Shown in pieces: positions 57,399-64,000 of a stretch of 64,000 nucleotides of DNA. The stretch lies in assembly GCA_963745955.1 (NCBI GenBank), contig CAVUZI010000007.1, positions 806,001 to 870,000 on the forward strand, written 5' to 3'. The position numbers were made by a program, and so were the translations under genes. The stretch comes from Bog-756 sp963745955. Its GTDB lineage: Bacteria; Actinomycetota; Acidimicrobiia; Acidimicrobiales; RAAP-2. The notes under the pieces are model-generated. The model ran no database searches. It was not told the DNA's origin and saw only the letters and a list, made by a program, of their open reading frames with translations. Within the stretch, counting starts at the first letter, position 1; every line of letters begins with the position of its first letter.

Positions 57399-59636
57399 TT
57401 ATTCGCCGGTGGCGCGTCGCGGTCCCCGCCTGCGGAGGCGGATGATGCCGAAAAGGAGGAGAACGAGGAACAGCACGATGACGACGACGCCGATCCAAGG
57501 AGTGCCCCCCGGTGCCGAGCGGAGCTGGACGGTGACGCTTTTCGTGTCCGGTGACAGCGTCACGGTCCCGGTTCCCTGGTCGATCTGCCCGGACGAGGTG
57601 GTCGCGATGTTGTCGATGAACGAGGGCAGCTGGAAGAGCACCGGGCCTGACGGTGGCTGGCCGCGCAGGGTCAGCGACACCGACCGGCCACTCGATGAGA
57701 TCCTGAGGCTCAGCCTCCGACCGTCGGTCGTCGGGAAGTTGGTCACCGAGATCGGCGCGTCACCGCTGAGCCATCGCGCGGGGACCCCCCGGCCCACGAC
57801 GAGGTCGCCGTCGGTGCGCTGGGCCACCAGCGAGGCCAGCAGCACGCCGTTGGCCTGGGCCATTCCCCAGGCGTGGGGGGAGGAGCCCTGCCCGGTCGCC
57901 GGGTGCCGTCCCAGCCACGGGGTGTGGGTCGAGGGAGCGGACGAGCTCTCCCACCACGAGTACGGGCCGCTCTGACTGTTGGCGATCATGAACTCGTAGC
58001 TCAAGATCCCCTGGTCCCGGTGGTGCGTGCTGGCCAGGCCGGCCGTCCCGTAGCCGGCGTTGTAGCCGGTCGAGTAGTAGTCGCCGGGAAACCCACCGAA
58101 GGTGTTGGGCGGGAGCTTGCCCTTGAGGCGGGCGAAGCCGTAGTCGTAGGTGGCGTCGATCATGGTCGCGCCCGGGCCGTTGACCGTCGCCCCGAAGAGC
58201 GACCCGTCCCAGGCCCAGGCGCCGAGCGGCGACATCCAGTTGGCGTCCTCGGGGTTCTTGCACCGGTTGGCGCGTGTTGGGCTGGAGGATCGAGCAGGGT
58301 ACGTAGTCGAGGTGGTAGCGGGCGATGGTCGTGTCCAGCGTCTTGTTGGTGGCCGCCAGCAGGCTGTCGTACTGCTGCGTCGCCCAGGCCGCCTCGCCGG
58401 CGTTCCCGACTCGCTGGGCCAGGTAGCGGTAGGCGGCCAGGCCGATGAGTGCCGAGTAGTCGTCGGTCGTCCAGTAGCCCTGGGTGTCGATGTCGTCGGT
58501 GGCCTCCATGATCCCGGTGGGGCTGGTCCTGCCGGCGGCGATGGCGTGGGCGGTGTCCTCGATGCTCGGCTGGGTGGCACCGAGGGGTCCCTCCGAATCG
58601 AAGTTCTCCTTCACGAAGGCCAGGTCTCCGGTCTTCATCAGGTAGATGGCCCATGGCACCGAGTACGTCCAGACCCCGTCGTCGTAGAAGCCCTGGCCCG
58701 GTGCTTCCATGGCGTTGCGGGCTTCGAGGAGCAGCGCGTGGGCGTCGGTGAAGTAGCCCTGGTTGAAGAGGTTGGACAGGATACCGATGACGTCGTGGTT
58801 GTACTCGGCCTCGTAGCCGTTGACCCCGTTGTGGAGCTCGTCGCCGCTCCGGGCGATCTGGGTGTAGATGAACCCGCTGCGGTAGGCGTCGTCGAGGGAT
58901 TGATCGGGGACGTTGATCCCGGCGATGCCGGCCAGTTGGCCGTTCCAGAAGCTCGCCATGTGGGCGAAGTGCTGGTCGAAGCTACCGGCGGCGGCCAGCG
59001 CGGCCGCGCTCGGCCACGGGTAGGTGCCCCCGAAGCGGTCGGCGGCGATCACGTAGTCGTGATCGACGGTGGTGTGGGGGGCCACCGCATCGGGGGCCGT
59101 GTCGAGCGGCACCAATCCGGGGGAGGCCTCGGGGTCGGCCTCGATGACGTGGTCCGTGGGGTTCGTCACGGCGACCCGGCTGTAGACGGCGACAAAGGCG
59201 TCACCGGCGAGCACCACCCGGTCGGCGAACTCGGTGATCGAGACCCTGGCGCCGTCCCGGCTGAACGACGTGATCTGTGCGGGGAGGTAGCCGTCGGCGT
59301 CGGTCCAGGTGGTCGGGGCGCCGTCGTAGATGCCGAAGCCGTAGTTCTGGTAGATGCCGTCCTGGATGAAGAACACCCCGCCGAGACAGGTCACCACGCC
59401 CTGCTGGTTGCCCTCCCAGCCGATCTCCGACGCGGTGCCGTCGGCGCCGGTGAAGGCGTCGGCGGCGGGCCGGACGGTCAGGGTGCAGTCGTACTTGCTC
59501 GCCGGTCCACTTCCGGAGTGGTCAACGACGTGTCCGACGCCGGCGTGGGCGCCGCGGGCGCCTTGGGTGTCAACCCGGCTGGCGAACCCACAGCCATGAT
59601 CAGGGCCACTGCCGCCGCTGTTACTCCTGTGAACAT
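57399..59636 (-). CDS. Membrane-anchored glycosidase-like protein (six-hairpin type), two frameshifts
   Basis: A signal peptide (MFTGVTAAAVALIMAVGSPAG) starts at 59636. A shift near 59515 leads to a beta-sandwich domain (TVRPAADAFTGADGT... ITSFSRDGARVSITEFADRVVLAGD) and then an alpha/alpha-barrel (YEAEYNHDVIGILSNLFNQGYFTDAHALLLEARNAM, DDGVWTYSVPWAIYLMKTG, WTTDDYSALIGLAAYRYLA). A second shift near 58265 continues with NWMSPLGAWAWDGSLFG and YDYGFARLKGKLPPNTFGG. The C-terminal helix (WIGVVVIVLFLVLLLFGII) and RLRRRGPRR anchor it outside. The family is not certain; carbohydrate cleavage at the surface is inferred. Confidence 0.78.
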
Positions 59637-59931
59637 GACTGAAACTCTGGCACGTCGCCCCGCCCGGCGCTTCGGACCGTCGGTGGATGCCGCGGAGGTC
59701 TTCCGGGGACTGATCTACCCGCCCGAATTGGTCATCTCTGGCGTTGGGCCCGCTGCCATCGAACCGGCACCGTTCTACGGGTGATACACAGGTGCCGCAG
59801 TTGACGACATCGACCCGCGATCGGCAGGTGGTGCTGTGGGCGCCCCATACAGCACCCAGTCGGGCGACGGACGACGCGCCAGTGACTGGCAACAGACTGC
59901 ACCGAGCTGCCATGAGCGCGAAGCTGTCGAC

Positions 59932-60710
59932 GTGAGGGCCGCCTATGACCAGATGGGGAGGGGATACTCCGACTTCCGGGCCACCGATCCGGACATCGCT
60001 GCGGCGATCGCAACAGCACTAGGGGGAGCGGATTCAGTACTCAACGTCGGGGCAGGTACTGGCTCCTACGAAGCCTGCGCCCCAAAGTGCGTTGTGATTG
60101 AACCATCAACGACAATGATTGATCAGAGACCGGTCACGAGTGCCCCGGTGGTTCAAGGGCCGGCGGAACACTTGCCTGTGCGATCTGGCTCTTTTGATGC
60201 AGCGATGGCGCTGCTCACAATTCACCACTGGGCCGATCTCGACGCAGGTCTCAAAGAGTTAAGGCGAGTGGAAAGGCGGGTGGTGGTGTTCACCTTTGAC
60301 GCCGCTGTTCACGACGCATTCTGGTCGTTTTCGGATTACATCCCCGAAGCAAAGACCACTGTGTCGCAACGCCCTCCTTCGCCTGAGGAAATCAGTGCTC
60401 GACTTGGCGGTGCTCGTGTCGACGTTGTGCCCGTTCCGCCGCTCTGAGGGATGGCTTCACATTGGCCTACTGGCAGCGCCCGCAAGCGTACCTCGATCCA
60501 GAGGTTCGAAAATGCTGCTCGACCTTTGCTGAGCTACCCGAACGTCTGGTAGAGGAGCGAATAGACAGATTGGCAGCCGACTTGAAGAGTGGGCGCTGGA
60601 ATGCCAATCATTCTCGACTGCTGGACGCCAATTCGTTCGATGGCGGACTTCGTCTCGTTGTGAGCGATTTATCCGACGGTGCGGGACAAGGTGGCAGGAT
60701 TGTGACGTGA
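59932..60710 (+). CDS. SAM-dependent methyltransferase, one frameshift
   Basis: The GTG start gives VRAAYDQMGRGYSDFRATDPDIAAAI, then SVLNVGAGTGSYE and the post-motif FDAAMALLTIHHWADLDAGLKELRRV. After a shift near 60447 it goes on AYWQRPQAYLDPEVRKCCSTFAELPERLVEERIDRLAADLKSG and ends at 60710. The class I fold is complete after correction. It is coupled to the next gene by GTGA. Confidence 0.82.
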
Positions 60711-61213
60711 ACTCGAATGAGCCGGCATTCACTGTACGCCCGGCGACCCCGAGGATCTGCTTTCCGTTCTTAGGGTCCACGCCCGTCGTGATTCAGATGG
60801 ACAACTACCAGTGACGGCCTCCGAAGTCGAGGGCGAAATGTGGGCGCACATGTTTGAGGTGCCTGGGCTGTCCGTCTATCTCGCTGAGATAGACGGGGAT
60901 GCAGTCGGCACCGCTTCGGCAATGCTGTTCCCGAATATCACCTACGACTGTCAACCCACAGCGATCATCGAACGGGTCGTCGTCGTTCACGAGTATCGTC
61001 GCCAGGGAGTTGCAACGTCCCCTCTCCGACACATTTTGAAGGACATGAAGTCGGCGGGATGCAACAAGGTTCAGCTTCTATCGCATAAGCGCCATTCCAT
61101 TTGGACGGCGCGGACCGGCTCTACACGTCCCTTGGATTCGAGCCGGAGGCCGAGGGGTTCCGGCTATACCTCTTGAGCGTGCCCAAAGAGGTGGAGGAAG
61201 CCAGACTGCAATA
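60707..61213 (+). CDS. GNAT acetyltransferase, two frameshifts
   Basis: The GTG overlaps the methyltransferase stop (GTGA). The parts join as FTVRPATP, then EDLLSVLRVHARRDSDGQLPVTASEVE after a shift near 60750. The acetyl-CoA motif IIERVVVVHEYRRQGVATSPLRHIL follows. After a shift near 61095, GADRLYTSLGFEPEAEGFRLYLLSV leads to the stop at 61213. A typical GNAT once corrected. Confidence 0.78.
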
Positions 61214-61347
61214 ACAACACGCTGGGCAGCCGCCCCTGTGTTCGTCCCTCCACCGCAACCGCTCGTGCACGGCCGTCGCCCTAGCGCGTAGGGCGTCGGC
61301 CTCGTGGATGCGCGGTCGATTCGATCAGCGAGTAGATCGCCGTACTA

Positions 61348-62557
61348 GTGCCGCGTCATGCAACGTTTGCGCGCTTGACCAGCTCCCGTAGGGCCCGGTC
61401 GTGTGCGTTGCGGTTCCGCCAGATGATGTAGCGGCGGATCATCGAGGCCTGCTCCTTGTGCTGGCGTGGTCGGTGCCGTCGAGAGCGAAGTAGCGCAGGG
61501 CCTGGAACTGGGCCTCGATCCGGTTGAGCCATGACGAGTAGGTCGGGGTGTAGGCCAGCTCGACGTTGTTGGCCTCGGCCCACTCGGCCGACCCGGGGGT
61601 CGTTCTTGGTCGAGAGGTGCGGGCTGAAGTTGTCGAGCACGATGGCGATGCGGACATCGGGCGGGTGGAGCGTGCGCAGGTAGCGCAGAAGGCCAGGAAC
61701 TCGGTCCGGCCCTTCTTGGTGGTCACGTGCCCGTAGAGGCGTGTCGGTCGAGAGGTCGTAGCCGGCCATCAGGTGCCGGACGCCGTTCGGTCGGGTGTAG
61801 GTGGCCCGCCGGCGACGACGGCGGGGCTGGCTCTGCCCGCCGCCGCTGGTTGCGACCGGGGCCCACTGCTTGCCGGGGTGGGGCTGGAGGTTGAGCGGCC
61901 CGAACTCGTCGAAGCAGATGACGACGGTCGGGTCCCTTTCCCCAGGCTGGGCTTTGCCATCGGCGATGGCGTAGAGCTCGAGGATCCGGTTCTTCTTGGC
62001 CTCGAAGTCGGGGTCGTTGGACTGCTTCCAGGTCTTGATCACTTGAAACGACACGCCCTCCTCTCGGAGCAGGACCCGGAGGCCCTCATGGCTGATGTCG
62101 TCGACCACCCCCTCAGCGACCAGGAACTCGGCCAGCTTGGACAGGCTCCAGGTCGAGAAGGGCAGGCCGTGGTCCTGCGGGCGGGAGAGAGCGACCTTCT
62201 TGATCTCTTGGCGCTCGGGAAGCGTGAACTTCGGAGGCCGTCCGCCGGAGTACTTCGGGGCCAGCGAGTCGAACCCGTCGGCGTTGAAGTTGTGGATCAC
62301 CTCACGGACCCGGTCCTCGGAGGTGAAGGCGATCTTGGCGATGGCCGGCACGTCCATGCCCTGGGCGGACCACAGCACGATCTGGGCTCTTCGCCATCGG
62401 ACCACCGACCCGAACCCGTCGGACGATGCCAAGGAGCTTGTTGCCCTCGGCACCGGTGATCTCTCGGACACGCACACGTTCGGCCATGCCCCAAGTCTGC
62501 GCGACCTGGACGATCAGAGTGGTGGACGCGACCCCGAGACGTTGCCGGTCACGGCAC
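61348..62557 (-). mobile_element. IS630-family insertion sequence
   Basis: A 1,210-bp element with imperfect 19-bp inverted ends (GTGCCGCGTCATGCAACGT and GTGCCGTGACCGGCAACGT) and flanking TA dinucleotides (61346-61347 and 62558-62559), the IS630/Tc1 target. It contains one transposase gene on the minus strand, broken by frameshifts. Confidence 0.88.
61356..62487 (-). pseudogene. IS630 transposase, several frameshifts
   Basis: The N-terminus MAERVRVREITGAEGNKLLGIV starts at 62487 and must shift near 62420 to reach RWRRAQIVLWSAQGMDVPAIAKIAF. The helix-turn-helix, the first Asp (VVICFDEFGPLNL), the second Asp (IAIVLDNFSPHLS) and the Glu (NRIEAQFQALRYFAL) are all present but in different frames, with shifts near 61740, 61600 and 61450. 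Probably inactive as read. Confidence 0.85.
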
Positions 62558-62629
62558 TAGCGCATTAGGGTCGAGTTACTGGCGCGGCCAACGTCGATTG
62601 GCGATCCCTGCGATCGAGAGGACGACAAG

Positions 62630-63459
62630 ATGGTTGATGGCAACGAGATGATGTTGGCCGCGTCGGCGTGGACTCGGAGCCACGCGGTCGAGCGTTCTCG
62701 ATTGTTCGACCGGGAAGCCGAACGCTATGACAGGTGCCGGCCGAGATACCCCGACGTCGTGATAGACGAGTTGCTCGGTCCGGAACCGTCTGGCCTCGAC
62801 GTGCTCGAGTGGGTTGTGGCACCGGGATCGCTGCAAGGCCGATGGTTAAGCGGGGCGCCAAGGTGCTCGGGGTGGAAGTCGCGCCACGAATGGCGAAGAT
62901 CGCTCGCCGCCACGGGATCGAAGTGGAGATCGGCGCCTTCGAGGACTGGGAAGCTGCTGGTCGCAGGTTTGACCGGGTGACTTCCGCCCAGGCGTGGCAC
63001 TGGCTGGACATGGCCGCCGCCACAGCCAAGGCGGCGTCGATCCTGCGGCCGAACGGCAGCCTTGGCCTGATCTGGAGCGGAGGTGCTCCCCCGACGATCT
63101 CGCCGACGCGCTCGAGGATGTCTATTCGGCGGTGGTGCCGAGCGGCACCCACCGTCTCTTCCGCGGCTATGCCGCCAACCGGTCGACCGACGTTAGGTCC
63201 GACTTGGACCCGGTCCTCCCCGCCATCGCCGCAGTACCTGAGTTCGAAACTTCCGACGGAGGAATGGTTTCCATGGATGCGGGGCTACCAGCGGGATCAG
63301 TGGCTGGACCTGCTGCTGTCGTACAGCGATCACGCCGCCCTCGAACCCTCACTCCGAGATCGTCTATTCGAAGCTATCGGAACTGCCATTGATAACTACG
63401 GTGGCTCATTCGTTATGAACTTCGAAACCGTCTTAATCACAGCGACCCGGCTCGGCTGA
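62630..63459 (+). pseudogene. SAM-dependent methyltransferase with several frameshifts
   Basis: Pieces of one gene lie in different frames: LFDREAERYDRCRPRYPDVVIDELLG at the start; GCGTGIAARPMVKRGAKVLGVEVAPRMAKIARRHGIEVEIGAFEDWEAAGRRFDRVTSAQAWHWLD; DLADALEDVYSAVVPSGTHRLF; then WFPWMRGYQRDQWLDLLLSYSDHAALEPSLRDRLFEAIG to 63459. Shifts lie near 62815, 63090 and 63265. The original was a class I methyltransferase. Confidence 0.8.
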
Positions 63460-63702
63460 CCCGGTGGCCGTGGTGATGGAGGGAATGAGCGACGGCCCGG
63501 AGCAACTTGTCGAGATCCACCCGACGAAGGAGAAGCAGGACTCACCCGTCGATCGAGAAGATTGGATGGTGGAGAGAGCGGCATTGCCGATGCCCTCGAG
63601 TCGTCCGAGCAGGTTGATTCCGTCAAGATTGACCACCTTATCCACTTCGCTCATGCTGAACGAATGAAGGGACCAAAAAATAGGGAAGAGAGGGACCGGT
63701 CG

Positions 63703-64000
63703 ATGAGGACCACCCAGGTGTCGAGGGCCAAACTCATCGAGACGATCGAGCTGCAGCGCTTTGGATTTCGCAATCTCGGATCACCCTTCTACGACCGGCT
63801 GGGCGGCGAACTAGCGACAGCCATTGCCAAGGACGGGCCGATCTGGGACTCCTTGGCCCCTTTCGCTGGTGCACCGTTTGAAGATGCCTACGTGCTGCGA
63901 TTCTTCGCTGGAATTCACAAGCTGGCGCTCAATGGGTCTGCACCCGGACTTGCTGCGCACTTTCCGTCGACAGGGGGCGATGGGGATGCGGGCGCCGCCA
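63703..64000 (+). CDS. DUF2332 family protein, cut by window end
   Basis: The frame starts at an ATG after AGGGAAGAGAGGGACC and stays open to the end of the window. The N-terminal sequence (GFRNLGSPFYDRLGGELATAIAKDGPIWDSLAPFAGAP, then YVLRFFAGIHKLALNGSAPGLAAHFPST) fits the start of DUF2332 proteins, a cytoplasmic family of unknown function common in actinobacteria. Confidence 0.75.
   Translation, partial: MRTTQVSRAKLIETIELQRFGFRNLGSPFYDRLGGELATAIAKDGPIWDSLAPFAGAPFEDAYVLRFFAGIHKLALNGSAPGLAAHFPSTGGDGDAGAA

Noticed and set aside
63433..63654. A 73-codon minus-strand frame before the DUF2332 gene.
   Set aside because: Only the first part looks protein-like; there is no ribosome site or motif.

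Overview
The window is a GC-rich chromosomal segment, probably from an actinobacterium and possibly an uncultured Acidimicrobiia-like lineage. The pointers are an F420-type PPOX flavoprotein, a ChdC/HemQ-type coproheme decarboxylase, a DUF222/HNH (13E12-type) protein, a DUF2007 protein, a CIRCE-controlled groEL, many GTG starts and many 4-bp ATGA/GTGA overlaps. The lineage is inferred from family content only; there is no rRNA here. The 5' gene (MacA-like) and the 3' gene (DUF2332) run off the window.

Layout. 0-5 kb: a MacA-MacB-like efflux operon, a DUF5666 membrane protein, the tail of a lost SGNH hydrolase, and an orphan OmpR-type regulator. 5-16 kb: dehydrogenases, a PPOX enzyme, an alpha/beta hydrolase lipoprotein, a phosphotransferase, a DinB protein, an SGNH hydrolase, an AlkX/YcaQ-type glycosylase and two coiled-coil proteins. 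16.4-27 kb (minus strand): one tightly coupled phosphate-uptake operon. pstC, pstA, a membrane-anchored pstS and pstB share it with a large anchored PstS-like protein, two paralogous exported proteins and a sortase-fold membrane protein lacking the sortase catalytic residues. This is the most unusual locus here. 27-33.5 kb: groEL, chdC, larE, a NIL-domain protein, a methyltransferase, a NUDIX hydrolase and a GNAT enzyme. 33.6-38.2 kb: nested transposons. An IS3-family element sits in the istA gene of an IS21-family element, which sits in a methyltransferase gene. Both insertions have target duplications, and both host genes rejoin in frame when the elements are removed on paper. 38-45 kb: a MazEF-like toxin-antitoxin pair, GNAT, FKBP, DUF222-HNH, larC/larB, pheA and tRNA-Ser(UGA). 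45-64 kb: an accessory zone with a YVTN propeller protein, an ECF sigma operon with a BNR-propeller membrane protein, several methyltransferases and acetyltransferases, an anchored glycosidase and an IS630-family element.

Quality warning. More than 30 apparent single-base frameshifts break otherwise well-conserved genes (pstB, pstS, larB, larC, larE, NUDIX, VOC, transposases and others), while genes such as groEL, pstC, pstA, pheA, istB and the whole first 10 kb are intact. Indel errors in the underlying sequence are the simplest explanation for many of them. I therefore give full gene extents and name the approximate shift points.

How the genes work together. The pst operon would import phosphate, with PstS and three other proteins held on the outer face of the membrane. 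LarB, LarC and LarE together make the nickel-pincer cofactor; LarA is not in the window. The ECF sigma factor and its two coupled membrane proteins look like one cell-surface signalling unit.
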